The translations under genes and the position numbers were made by a program. The notes under the pieces are model-generated. The model was not told where the DNA came from. It saw only the letters and a program-made list of their open reading frames with translations, and did not search any database. A stretch of DNA of 55,592 nucleotides from contig CAIYYX010000088.1 in assembly GCA_903930535.1 (NCBI GenBank), positions 1-55,592 on the forward strand, in the 5' to 3' direction. This stretch comes from an uncultured Sterolibacterium sp. GTDB taxonomy: Bacteria; Pseudomonadota; Gammaproteobacteria; Burkholderiales; Rhodocyclaceae. Below, piece by piece: positions 7,870 through 16,472 of this stretch (positions are counted from its first letter, which is position 1; each line of letters opens with the position of its first letter).

Positions 7870-8858
7870 TTTGCGTTCTCCTCCCTGCCGGGAAAGTCCG
7901 CGCTATAGACGTAATCCATCACGGTCGCGGGATCGGGGTGTGCGGCCTTCCTCGCCCTGTCCACCACCGCCGTCATCTCCGCCTTCACCCGCTGCATGAT
8001 GGCCTCGAGTTCTTCTGCCGAGTCTCCCTTGGCGAGCAGATGCAAGCGCAGGCGCTCTATGGGATCCTTTTCCTTCATCGTCGCCATTTCTTCCTTGGAG
8101 CGGTAATGCTGGGCATCGCCCACATAGTGGCCGGCCATGCGGTAAGTCATGCACTCCAGAAGATAAGGGCCGCTGCCTGCGCGTATTCCTTGTATCGCGG
8201 AGCGCGCCGCTGCGTTCACGACCAAGACGTCGTTGCCGTCAATGGTCTGCGCGGAAATACCGTAGGGTGCGGCGAAGGCGCTGACCTTCGCGACATCGCT
8301 GTGCTCCTCCCGGCCGGTAAATTCGGCCATGCCGTTGTTCTCGCAAACAAAGAGCAGAGGCAGTTGCCAAAGCCCGGCGAGATTCAGGGTTTCGTGGAAC
8401 ACGCCCGAGCCGGTGGCGCCGTCGCCAAAGAACACCACTGCGATTTTTTCCTTGTTTGCAACCTGCGCCGCCCAGGCCGCCCCCGCAGCGAGCGACAGAT
8501 TGCCCGCCACCACGCCGGTCGCACCCAGCATCCCGGTCGAGACATCGACCAGATGCATGGAGCCGCCCCGGCCTTGGCACAGGCCGTCCTGCCTGCCGAT
8601 GACCTCGCAGAAAGTGGCATAGGGGTCAGAGCCCTTTGCCAGCACATGGCCGTGGGCGCGATGGCCTGAGAACAGCATGTCGCCCTCGGTCAGGTTGGCG
8701 CAGACCCCCACCGCCACCGCTTCCTGCCCGGTGGACAAATGCGGGAAGCCGGGAACCTCGCCAGAGGCGGCCAGCCGCTGCACATGGCCTTCGAAGAAGC
8801 GGATCTGCCAGAGCTGTTCATAGAAGCGATGAAGCATTTTCAAAGACAAATCCGTCAC
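7860..8858 (-). CDS. 2-oxoacid/acetoin dehydrogenase E1 component, alpha subunit (canonical copy)
   Basis: 332-residue thiamine-diphosphate-binding alpha subunit. It has HLSTGQEAVAVG, the HRAHGHVLAKG segment, the ThDP motif GDGATGSG (145-152) ending in the Asn pair of CENNG (174-175), and MAGHYVGDAQHYR (241-253), the conserved His loop over the active site. The GTG at 8858 is preferred because GGAGG sits five bases upstream; GTG at 8864 would bury that site. Size and motifs fit acetoin dehydrogenase alpha or a generic E1-alpha. The upstream boundary is a dispersed hairpin repeat (8871-8919) that separates this pair from the second E1 pair. Confidence 0.92.
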   Translation of the reverse strand: MTDLSLKMLHRFYEQLWQIRFFEGHVQRLAASGEVPGFPHLSTGQEAVAVGVCANLTEGDMLFSGHRAHGHVLAKGSDPYATFCEVIGRQDGLCQGRGGSMHLVDVSTGMLGATGVVAGNLSLAAGAAWAAQVANKEKIAVVFFGDGATGSGVFHETLNLAGLWQLPLLFVCENNGMAEFTGREEHSDVAKVSAFAAPYGISAQTIDGNDVLVVNAAARSAIQGIRAGSGPYLLECMTYRMAGHYVGDAQHYRSKEEMATMKEKDPIERLRLHLLAKGDSAEELEAIMQRVKAEMTAVVDRARKAAHPDPATVMDYVYSADFPGREENAKWN

Positions 8859-8870
8859 AACCACCTCCGT

Positions 8871-8919
8871 GTGGGCCGGGCTTTCTCTAGACCACCTTTA
8901 TGGTGATAGCCCGACCTAC
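8871..8919 (-). repeat. Dispersed hairpin repeat, copy D (between the two E1 pairs)
   Basis: 49-bp element ending in CCCGACCTAC with a matching GTGGGCCGGGCT start and an inner stem CACC-TTTAT-GGTG. The ends resemble copies A, B and C; the centre differs in sequence but keeps a hairpin. It almost fills the 66-base gap between the E1-beta2 stop (8925) and the E1-alpha1 start, ending only a few bases from the ribosome-binding site of the next gene. Confidence 0.65.
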
Positions 8920-8924
8920 AAATA

Positions 8925-9902
8925 TTAACGTCCGAGAACCTGCAATGCCGCGGCAACGATTTTCTCCGTGCTCACCGTCAGTTCCTCTTCCAAGGATTGG
9001 CTGAAGGGAATCGGTACGTCGGGCACAACGACGCGGCGCACCGGCGCTTTCAGGAACGACAGGCCGTCTTCCGCCAACGTGGCGGCGATTTCTGCGGCGA
9101 CGCCGAAGCTCTTATGGCATTCGTCGGCAATCACCGCACGCCCGGTCTTTGCCACAGACTTCAATATCGTCTCGCGGTCCAGGGGAACGACCGTGCGCAA
9201 ATCCACGACTTCGGCAAAGATGCCCTGCTTCTCCAGGAGTTCCGCCGCCGCCATCGCCCGCGGCACGGTGATGGAACTCGCGATGATGCTGACATCACTG
9301 CCCTGCCTCCTGATGCGCGCGCGTCCCACGGGCAACATGGGTTCGTTCGGATCAAGCTCGGAGGTCTCGGTAAACAGCAGCGAGTGGCAGATGAACACGG
9401 TCGGATTCTGGCTTTTCAGCAACGACCATTTCATCAACTGGTAGGCGTCATCGGCGCCGCCCGGCGTCAATATCTGCAGTCCGGGCACTTGGCCCAGCAT
9501 GGCCTGGGTGCGATGCGAATGCTGGGCCGCGCCCATGCCGCGCATCCCCGCCAGGCAATAGAAGGTGACCGGCGCCTTGCTCTGGCCGCCGCTCATGTAA
9601 TGGATGTTGGCCGCCTCATTGACCACCTGGGCGAAGGCCTGGAAGATGAAACTGCCCGTGCCCAGATCCACCACCGGACGCTGGCCGCACATCGCCGCGC
9701 CTATGCCGGCGCCGGCCAATGCCAGCTCCGATATCGGCGTGACCAGCATCCTGTCAGAATAGTCACGCACCGCCGGTTCCATCAACTTCCTGGCGGTCAT
9801 GTTCAGACCCATGAAGCTGCTGCCGATAAGCACAACCCGCGAGTCCGCTGCCATCGCTTCGTAAATGGCCTGGGCCAGGCCTTCGGCGAAAGTGATTTTC
9901 AT
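8925..9902 (-). CDS. Divergent E1 beta subunit (second copy)
   Basis: 325-residue transketolase-like protein of the E1-beta family, paired with the alpha gene that overlaps it by ATGA at 9899-9902. It keeps VTPISELALAGAGIGAAM, YMSGGQSKAPVTFY, AQHSHRTQAML and VVDLRTVVPLDRETIL. However, the usual GED-x-x-x-GG stretch near the N-terminus is replaced by GSSFMGLNMTARKLM, and DLGTGSFIFQAFAQV replaces the typical E-x-x-x-x-DF-x-x-x-A-x-D motif. It is therefore a distinct paralogue, not a recent duplicate of the 6901-7869 gene. Together with its alpha partner it could be a second E1 for the same E2, or a free-standing thiamine enzyme. Confidence 0.87.
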   Translation of the reverse strand: MKITFAEGLAQAIYEAMAADSRVVLIGSSFMGLNMTARKLMEPAVRDYSDRMLVTPISELALAGAGIGAAMCGQRPVVDLGTGSFIFQAFAQVVNEAANIHYMSGGQSKAPVTFYCLAGMRGMGAAQHSHRTQAMLGQVPGLQILTPGGADDAYQLMKWSLLKSQNPTVFICHSLLFTETSELDPNEPMLPVGRARIRRQGSDVSIIASSITVPRAMAAAELLEKQGIFAEVVDLRTVVPLDRETILKSVAKTGRAVIADECHKSFGVAAEIAATLAEDGLSFLKAPVRRVVVPDVPIPFSQSLEEELTVSTEKIVAAALQVLGR

Positions 9903-10918
9903 AGCGCAGACTCCTGTGCAGCGAAGACATGGCGATAGGCTTCACTCGCTTCAGGAAAGGCGCTGTCCAGAGCAAACTGCGCGGCGCCTGTCATTTCCTT
10001 TTTTACGGCGGCGTCTATGGCCTCGATCTGGGTTCGATCGAGAGCGCCCGCGGCAAGCTGTTTCTTGAGATAGAGCGACAAGGGATCGCTCGAAAGCCAG
10101 GCGACCATGGCATCGACATCCGGCTTGCCGCCGAAGGCCCAGTCAATCTGCCAATCGCCGCCGGGCAGTTCAGGCCAGGTCATGATATTGCCCGGCCAGC
10201 GGCTGCAGCAGACCTCGACAAAGCGAGGTCCCCCGCCATTTCTCACTTCCGCAGTCAGTCTCTTGAAGCATTCTTCCATGGCAGTAAGATCCGTGCCATC
10301 GACTGCCTCCGAGGGAATTTGCAGAGACTGCGTCACGTCACCCAGACGCTGCGCCGGCAGGGTCGATGAAGTGTATTGCCCGCGCTTCCTGTCTTTGGGC
10401 GGAATGCTGTTGTTCTCGCAGACGAAGAGGATGGGCACCTGCCAGACCTGGGCGATGATCATGGACTCGTAGAAAGCGCCTTCCTCCAGACCCGCATCGC
10501 CGAAGAAGGCCACGGCAATGCCCTTGCCCTGCCGCTTGCAGGCCAGCGCCGCACCGGTGGCCAAAGGCAGGCTACCGCCCACCAGGGCCGAGGTCGTGGG
10601 CATGCCCAAGTCATTTGCAGACAGATGCAGGGTGCCGCTTTTCCCCCCGGCATAGCCGCCGGATCTGCCCAGGATCTCTGCCAGCATTTTGCCAGGCGAA
10701 GCACCGCGGGCCAGCAGATGGCCGTGGTTGCGCCAGGTGCTAAAGAGAAAGTCCTCGGGTTTCAAGGCAGCGCAGGCCGCCACCGCCGTGGCCTCCTGAC
10801 CGATATAGACATGGTAGTGGCCGGGCAACTTGCCCGCGCGGGCCATGGCGATGCATTGCTCCTCGAAGCGGCGGATTTTCAGCATGGCCGCCAGGTTACT
10901 GCTGACATTGGCGCTCAT
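9899..10918 (-). CDS. Divergent thiamine-diphosphate E1 alpha subunit (second copy)
   Basis: 339-residue E1-alpha family protein. YIGQEATAVAACAAL, TWRNHGHLLARG and the cofactor motif FFGDAGLEEGAFYES (GDA at 140-142, Asn pair at 169-170) fit the family, but two features deviate. The usual GDG is GDA, and the conserved R-x-x-GH-x-x-x-D-x-x-x-YR loop reads CSRWPGNIMTWPEL (238-251), so the active-site His of canonical E1-alpha is missing there. The start is ATG 10918, overlapping the HyuA stop as ATGA. The changes suggest altered chemistry or substrate rather than decay, because the frame is intact and coupled on both sides. Confidence 0.85.
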   Translation of the reverse strand: MSANVSSNLAAMLKIRRFEEQCIAMARAGKLPGHYHVYIGQEATAVAACAALKPEDFLFSTWRNHGHLLARGASPGKMLAEILGRSGGYAGGKSGTLHLSANDLGMPTTSALVGGSLPLATGAALACKRQGKGIAVAFFGDAGLEEGAFYESMIIAQVWQVPILFVCENNSIPPKDRKRGQYTSSTLPAQRLGDVTQSLQIPSEAVDGTDLTAMEECFKRLTAEVRNGGGPRFVEVCCSRWPGNIMTWPELPGGDWQIDWAFGGKPDVDAMVAWLSSDPLSLYLKKQLAAGALDRTQIEAIDAAVKKEMTGAAQFALDSAFPEASEAYRHVFAAQESAL

Positions 10919-12978
10919 TGTGCCCGCAACACCAGGTTGCGATAGGCATCCACCTCGCAGTTGAATCCGGGCACGACGAGAACCGTCGTGGTCTTGTCGT
11001 CTATCAGGGCCGGGCCATTGATCTTGTGGCCGGGCGCCATCTGGTCCCAATCGTAAGCCGGGGTATCGACAGGCGCTGCATTGCCTTCGAACAGACACAT
11101 GCGCGAACCGCGCCTTGCCTTCTCGACGCCGCTGGCGGCCTTGGCATGGACCATCATTTCCACCTTGCGCGGCGGCGATGTCACCTTCAGGCGATAGGTG
11201 AGGAATTCCACCGCACGCCAGGCCATCGAGTAGGTGAACATCTTTTCGTAAGTGGTGTGGAAGTTGGCGAGCAGCACGGGCAGATTCTCCGCGCTCAGTT
11301 CGCCTTCCGGCAGGTCGATCTCAACCTCGTGGAACTGGCCAACATAGCGCATTTCCACCGTCGCCTTGTAGGTCAGCTGCGCTTCAGGAATGCCGATGCG
11401 GGCGAAGTCTGACTTGGCCTGCGCCCTCATGTCTTTGAAGAGACCGGCCACTTCGGCGAAGTCCAGTTTGTTCTGCCGGCGTGCGCAGGAACGGGCATAT
11501 TCCAGACCCAGGTCCATGGCGAACATGCCGAAAGCGCTCATCAGCGCCGCGACGCGAGGCACGATGACCATGGGGATGGACAACTGCTTGGCAATGGCTG
11601 CAGCATGGATGCCGCCGGCGCCGCCGCCCGCCACCAGGGTGAAGTCGCGCACATCATGGCCCTTCTTGGTGCACACCTCGGTGATCAGGTTGGCCATGAC
11701 CGTGTTGATGGTCGTGAACATGATTAACGCGGTTTGGCTCGAATCCGCGCCGAGCTTGGCTGCGACTCTTTCCACCGCCTGATGGGAGCGCGCCACGTCG
11801 AGCTTGACGTCCCCGCCCAGGAAGTAATCCGCAGGAATATAGCCCAGCACCAGGTCAGCATCGGTGACCGCGGCTTCCAGACCCTTGCCATAGGCCGCAG
11901 GACCGGGGTCAGCGCCCGCGCTCTGTGGGCCCACTCTGAGCAGGCCCAAGGAATCTATCCAGGCGAGCGAACCGCCGCCGGCGCCGACGGTGGGCACATC
12001 CACCATCTTGATGGCGACGCGATGCTCGCCCACCCAGGAGTCTCCCGTCGAGGGAATGTCCCCGTCCTTGATGACGCAGACGTCGAAGCTGGTGCCGCCC
12101 ATGTCGACAGATAGCAGATTGTTCTTGCCGTGCAGGCCGCCCAGATAGCTCGCGCCATAGGGCGCTGCTGCCGGACCGGAATTCAAAAGATAGACGGCGC
12201 GGTCAAGACACTCGTCAACCACCTGCACCATGCCGTTGGCCAGCATCATCAAGAGCCGCCCCTTGCAGCCGCGCTCTATCAATCCTGCCTGCAGCTTGCG
12301 CGTGTAGTTCGAGAGCGCCGGACCGATATAGGCGCTGACCACCGCCGTTGAGAAGCGCTCGAACTCGCGGAACACCGGCAGAATCTCGTGCGAAGTGGTG
12401 ACATAGGTCTCCGGCGACATGGCCTGGACGATGGCTTTGGCCTGCATCTCGTTCGTGCCGTTGGCGTAGGAATGCAGGAAGCAGACGGCAATCGCCGTAC
12501 AACCCTCGTCGAGCAACTTCTTCGCCGCGACACGAAGCTCAGCCTCGTTCAAGGGCGTGAGTATCTCACCGGTGTACAAGGTGCGCTCTTCAACCCCCAG
12601 GGAAAGATTCCTCGGAACGAGCGGCTGGTAGGGTTCGATGAACATGTCGAACATGGAACCATGCAGATTCCTGATGCCGCGGCGCATCTCGACGACGTCG
12701 CGAAAGCCCTTGGTGGTGAGAACCCCCACCTTGGCGCCGCGCTCGGTGATGAGAATATTCGTGCCCAAGGTCGTGCCATGGACGATCTGCTCGACGTCGC
12801 CTAAAAACTGCTCCAGGGTCTGTCCGAAATGTTTTGCGGCCTTGCCCACCGCCGCAAAAAAGCCGCGTGTCGGGTCATCCGGCGTGGTCGAGGCCTTGAA
12901 CCGTTGCAACTGTCCAGATTCCTCCAGAACCAGGCAGTCAGTGAAGGTTCCGCCTACGTCAATGGTCAGCTGCTTCAC
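10915..12978 (-). CDS. Hydantoinase/oxoprolinase A family subunit (acetone/acetophenone carboxylase-like)
   Basis: 687-residue HyuA-type protein. The N-terminal ASKHA nucleotide-binding fold shows DVGGTFTDCLVLE (7-19), HGTTLGTNILI and, in the second half, SVDMGGTSFDV followed by GAGGGSLAWID; the end carries the oxoprolinase A C-terminal domain. Known members with a HyuB partner are N-methylhydantoinase, 5-oxoprolinase, and the ATP-dependent acetone and acetophenone carboxylases, so ring opening or carboxylation are the two reasonable chemistries. The start is GTG at 12978, overlapping the HyuB stop as GTGA. The co-located UbiD and E1/E2 genes favour a role in ketone or ring catabolism, which is inference. 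Confidence 0.9.
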   Translation of the reverse strand: MKQLTIDVGGTFTDCLVLEESGQLQRFKASTTPDDPTRGFFAAVGKAAKHFGQTLEQFLGDVEQIVHGTTLGTNILITERGAKVGVLTTKGFRDVVEMRRGIRNLHGSMFDMFIEPYQPLVPRNLSLGVEERTLYTGEILTPLNEAELRVAAKKLLDEGCTAIAVCFLHSYANGTNEMQAKAIVQAMSPETYVTTSHEILPVFREFERFSTAVVSAYIGPALSNYTRKLQAGLIERGCKGRLLMMLANGMVQVVDECLDRAVYLLNSGPAAAPYGASYLGGLHGKNNLLSVDMGGTSFDVCVIKDGDIPSTGDSWVGEHRVAIKMVDVPTVGAGGGSLAWIDSLGLLRVGPQSAGADPGPAAYGKGLEAAVTDADLVLGYIPADYFLGGDVKLDVARSHQAVERVAAKLGADSSQTALIMFTTINTVMANLITEVCTKKGHDVRDFTLVAGGGAGGIHAAAIAKQLSIPMVIVPRVAALMSAFGMFAMDLGLEYARSCARRQNKLDFAEVAGLFKDMRAQAKSDFARIGIPEAQLTYKATVEMRYVGQFHEVEIDLPEGELSAENLPVLLANFHTTYEKMFTYSMAWRAVEFLTYRLKVTSPPRKVEMMVHAKAASGVEKARRGSRMCLFEGNAAPVDTPAYDWDQMAPGHKINGPALIDDKTTTVLVVPGFNCEVDAYRNLVLRAQ

Positions 12979-14798
12979 AGTGTTTCCTTTCCATAGGGCT
13001 TGAGCGCGATTTCCAGCGTCTGTTCATCGATTACAGCTTCATAGCGCTCCTTCGGCGGCTGCGCTCGAAGCTTTGTGGTTGCCGTTTCATCGAGCTTCAG
13101 CGTCGCCGCATCGATGACGACGCCGTAAATCAGTCTGGCCGCTTCCACCGACAACTTCTCCTTGGTCACATCGGCCAGGACTTTCTCCACCGGCCGCAGC
13201 CAGGGATCGCCCACGCCGGCGCCACCCGGACTCAGCTTGACGACGATATCGCCTTTCTTGACCGGTTCGATGCGGTGCGGCTTGACCCTGATCTTTTCGT
13301 TGCCGCGCAGGATGAAGGTGCGGGCGCGCGGCACGCGCTGACCTCCCTGCGCACCCTTGCCCTGGACCACGTCGCCATCCGAGCTGCCCGTCGACATGCG
13401 CCCGTCGCTGCCCTCATTGACCGCCCGCCAGTCTATGCCGCTGCCGCCCCTCCAGCGGCCGTGGCCGTTGAAGTTCTGCCTCGCCTCCAGTTGCAGCATG
13501 CGCCAGGGAAAGCGGATCTCCGCTTCCTCGATGCTGCCGCGCTGCACCGAACCCAGGGTAGTCAGCGTCGTCGGCCCGGTCATGCCGTCATGACCCCAGA
13601 CCGCGCCGGCGCTGCCGTCGTAGTCGAAGGTGGTGCGCACATATTTTTCGCCGGTGCGGGTGTCGGTGGCGAAAGTGTAATCGCCCCTGTGTTTGCCCCA
13701 GCTCGCGATGGAGCGGTCCGGCCTGGCCTTGCCCAGGGCCTCGACCACCGCTTCGAGTACCTGGCCGCCGACATTGATCGGGCTCGCTCCCACGGTCGCA
13801 GGATAGTTGCAGTTGGTGACGTTCCCGGCCGGCGCGATCACCGTCATCGCGCGCAACGACCCCGTGTTGTGGAAGTCCGCCAGGGCCGGATCCATGTAAA
13901 TGATCACCGCCGCCGCGGCCCGCGCATAGGTGCTGGCATAGACGCAGTTGATGAATCCCGGGCGCTGGGCGTCGCTGCGCGAAAAGTCCAGGGTGATCTC
14001 GTCTCCCTTGATGGTCACATCGACGCGCACCGTCACCGGCTCGTCGAGAATCGTGCCGTCGTCGTCGGTCGCCGATTCTCCCGTATAGACGCCGTCGGGC
14101 ATCGCGGAAATCTCCGCCCTCACTGCCTTCTCGGTGCGGTCGAACATCTGGTGGATGGCGTCTATCACCGTGTCCCGGCCGTAGCGCTTCAATAATTCGA
14201 TGATGCGGTTCTCGGCAAACTTTCCCGTGGCAATCATCGCATCGGTGTCCACCTTGACCTCGGCGGGCCAGCGCACGTTGTTGAATATCAGTTTCCTCAG
14301 GGTCTGATCCTCAACCCCTTTATTGAACACCTTGATCGGCGGAATGCACAGACCTTCTGCGATGATGTCATAGGCATTGGCGAAATAGCCGCCGGGAAAG
14401 GAGCCCCCCGTGTCCATCATGTGGCCGCGCACAAGAGTAAAAAACAAGAGCTCGCCCTCGAAGAACACCGGACGGATGTAACCCCAGTCGGGCAGATGGG
14501 TGTTGTGGCCGCCGTGGTAGGGATCGTTGGTGAGAATCACATCCCCCGGATAGAGATCGTTCTTGTACATTTCCGCGATATCCACAATCGAGAAGGATGT
14601 GCCGAGGAACTGGCTGGGCAGGCCCTCGGGCACGGCGACCGTGGAGCCGTCGGCAAGCCAGACGCCGACCGACAGGTCCTTCAGGGTGGAGATCAGATAG
14701 CTTTGCGATGTCCTGGTCACCATGCTGCGCATTTCGCGGCAGAGAGACTGGAATCCGTACCAGACGGTGGATAGGGTGATCGGGTCGATAGTGGCCAA
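12975..14798 (-). CDS. Hydantoinase/oxoprolinase B family subunit (acetone/acetophenone carboxylase-like)
   Basis: About 607 residues; the HyuB partner of the preceding entry. Typical segments are DPITLSTVWYGFQS at the start, ILTNDPYHGGHNTHLPDW, DTGGSFPGGYF, TVIAPAGNVTNCNYPATVGA and, at the C-terminus, PGGAGVGDPWLRPVEKV. The likely start is TTG at 14798, because GGAG lies seven bases upstream and the similarity begins there (L-ATIDPIT); an open frame continues upstream without a better site. It is preceded by the UbiD gene 22 bases away and overlaps HyuA, so both subunits should be made together. In carboxylases this subunit contributes the catalytic/metal site; which reaction occurs here is unknown. 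Confidence 0.9.
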   Translation of the reverse strand: MATIDPITLSTVWYGFQSLCREMRSMVTRTSQSYLISTLKDLSVGVWLADGSTVAVPEGLPSQFLGTSFSIVDIAEMYKNDLYPGDVILTNDPYHGGHNTHLPDWGYIRPVFFEGELLFFTLVRGHMMDTGGSFPGGYFANAYDIIAEGLCIPPIKVFNKGVEDQTLRKLIFNNVRWPAEVKVDTDAMIATGKFAENRIIELLKRYGRDTVIDAIHQMFDRTEKAVRAEISAMPDGVYTGESATDDDGTILDEPVTVRVDVTIKGDEITLDFSRSDAQRPGFINCVYASTYARAAAAVIIYMDPALADFHNTGSLRAMTVIAPAGNVTNCNYPATVGASPINVGGQVLEAVVEALGKARPDRSIASWGKHRGDYTFATDTRTGEKYVRTTFDYDGSAGAVWGHDGMTGPTTLTTLGSVQRGSIEEAEIRFPWRMLQLEARQNFNGHGRWRGGSGIDWRAVNEGSDGRMSTGSSDGDVVQGKGAQGGQRVPRARTFILRGNEKIRVKPHRIEPVKKGDIVVKLSPGGAGVGDPWLRPVEKVLADVTKEKLSVEAARLIYGVVIDAATLKLDETATTKLRAQPPKERYEAVIDEQTLEIALKPYGKETL

Positions 14799-14820
14799 GG
14801 TTTTACTCCAAGAGAAACGG

Positions 14821-16464
14821 TTAGGAATTTTCGTCAGGACGGAATTTTGTTTCCAGCTTGACGCCGCGGCGTCTGTGCTGTTCGCTGATCTTGCCATTCT
14901 CGAGATAATGGCCCTTCACCGCACGCAAGGCCGCCTCGTCCCACTGCGGCAGCCAGTCGCCCAGAGAGTAGCCGAACCAGGGCGGCTGCGGCCGCAAGCC
15001 AGGAAGGCCGAGTTCCTCCCAGATCAGTTTGGCACGTTCCATGTACTCCTTCTTCGGCAGCGCCAGGGGCGGCATGTCGCCCTTCATGGTGGCATCCATG
15101 AGCAGAGTCGAATCCTCTTCCTGCTCGCTCTCGCGCTTCGGTCCGTGTCCCTGGCCTCGATGCGGCAGGGTCTGGACGTCGGCGACCGGATTCATGCGGT
15201 AGGCCATGGCCCAGAAGAGCGCATCGGCATTATCGGGGTCGATGTCCTCATTGACGGCGATGCAGATCTTGCCACAGTCGCCCTTGAACGAGGTCGCGCC
15301 ATACAAGGCGCGCCAGATCTCGGTGCGCGCCATGGATTTGTCGACGATGATAACCGTCATGCGCAGCAAACCTGTCAGCGGCTCGTGCAGGGAGACGCGT
15401 TTGATGCCCTTGATGCCCAGTCCGTCACGCAGATGCGAGAGGAAAAGCGGCTCGTAGGCGACGCGCTTGATGACGCTCGATTCGCTGGGCGCCACCTGGC
15501 TGATGTAGGAAGGGATGACGGGATTCTGCCGGTGGGTGATCGCCGTGATGCGCATCGGCATGTTGAATTCTTCCAACGCGACATGGCCGTGCGATTCGCC
15601 GAAGGGCGCCTCGGGCTCGCCATACTCCGTGTCGATGTAGCCCTCGATGACAATCTCGGCCTCGGCCGGGACCATCAGATCGACGCTTTTTGCCTTCACC
15701 ACATTGATCGGCGCGCCGGCCAGACCGCCCGCGACATGCAGTTCATCGACGCCCATGGGCAGCTTCTGCGGCCCCATGAAGGCGACATAGGGCGGGCAGC
15801 CCAATACGATGGCGCAGGGCATGGACTTGTCGCCGCGCTTCTGGTGCTTGAGGTAATGCTGATAGCCGCCGGCGCCGCCCACCCGCGTCGCCATGCGCAC
15901 CACCAGACGGTCCGGTGCCTTCAGGGCGCAGCGATAAGTGCCCATGTTCTGGATGCCGGTGTCGGGGTCGCGGGTGATGACGTTGGTCGCGGTGAGCGTC
16001 GGCGCGCTGTCGAAGCCTGGGGTCGAGATCGGAATCGGCAGCATGTCCAGGCCATTACCCATACCTTGCAGCGCTGCGCCTTCATGGACGACTTCCTGGC
16101 AGGCCGCCTGGCTCACGATGCGTGGCGGTATCGGGTGGGCGATGGCATGGTCCCACTTGGCCTGGATCTCTTCCACAGGAACGTCCATCCCGGCACTGTA
16201 GATAGCCCTGTTGGCCGCAATCGCGCCGACCACCACAGGCATGGAATACTTGCGGCCGAGGCCGTCTACGATATTGGTAAACAGGAAGGCTTTGCGATCC
16301 GCCTCGGCCAGGCCGCCAACGAATTGCCAGCGCACCAGGGGATGAAGTTCCGAGTCCTTGTCTATCGGCCGGTCTATGGTGACCAAGAGTCCCAGTTTCT
16401 TGAGCGTCTCCAGGTGTTGGTGAAGGTCAGCGTAGTTGCGATGGTCTTTCTTTTCTTCTGTCAT
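14821..16464 (-). CDS. UbiD-family (prFMN-dependent) decarboxylase/carboxylase 1
   Basis: 547-residue member of the UbiD family, which needs prenylated FMN and reversibly decarboxylates aromatic or alpha,beta-unsaturated acids. The conserved prFMN/catalytic triad is visible: R178 in IQNMGTYRCALK, and E285 and E290 in EPEAPFGESHGH. The C-terminal region ends in WFGYSLGDWLPQWD and a basic/acidic tail. ATG 16464 is used, with AGGAAAAG upstream; it starts nine bases after the Bug gene stop. No ubiX (prenyltransferase) is in the window. Being co-transcribed with HyuAB suggests that carboxylation and decarboxylation steps belong to one route; the direction cannot be read from sequence. A second, clearly different UbiD lies at 23492-24868. 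Confidence 0.9.
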   Translation of the reverse strand: MTEEKKDHRNYADLHQHLETLKKLGLLVTIDRPIDKDSELHPLVRWQFVGGLAEADRKAFLFTNIVDGLGRKYSMPVVVGAIAANRAIYSAGMDVPVEEIQAKWDHAIAHPIPPRIVSQAACQEVVHEGAALQGMGNGLDMLPIPISTPGFDSAPTLTATNVITRDPDTGIQNMGTYRCALKAPDRLVVRMATRVGGAGGYQHYLKHQKRGDKSMPCAIVLGCPPYVAFMGPQKLPMGVDELHVAGGLAGAPINVVKAKSVDLMVPAEAEIVIEGYIDTEYGEPEAPFGESHGHVALEEFNMPMRITAITHRQNPVIPSYISQVAPSESSVIKRVAYEPLFLSHLRDGLGIKGIKRVSLHEPLTGLLRMTVIIVDKSMARTEIWRALYGATSFKGDCGKICIAVNEDIDPDNADALFWAMAYRMNPVADVQTLPHRGQGHGPKRESEQEEDSTLLMDATMKGDMPPLALPKKEYMERAKLIWEELGLPGLRPQPPWFGYSLGDWLPQWDEAALRAVKGHYLENGKISEQHRRRGVKLETKFRPDENS

Positions 16465-16472
16465 TTCTTTTC

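Noticed and set aside
6901-8858. Firm naming of the canonical E1 pair as acetoin dehydrogenase
   Set aside because: E1 motifs are shared by acetoin, pyruvate and branched-chain complexes, and no acoR, acoD or E3 gene is adjacent.
10915-14798. Firm naming of HyuAB as acetone or acetophenone carboxylase
   Set aside because: Acetone carboxylase has a third small subunit and acetophenone carboxylase several; neither is here, and N-methylhydantoinase or oxoprolinase-type activity is equally possible.
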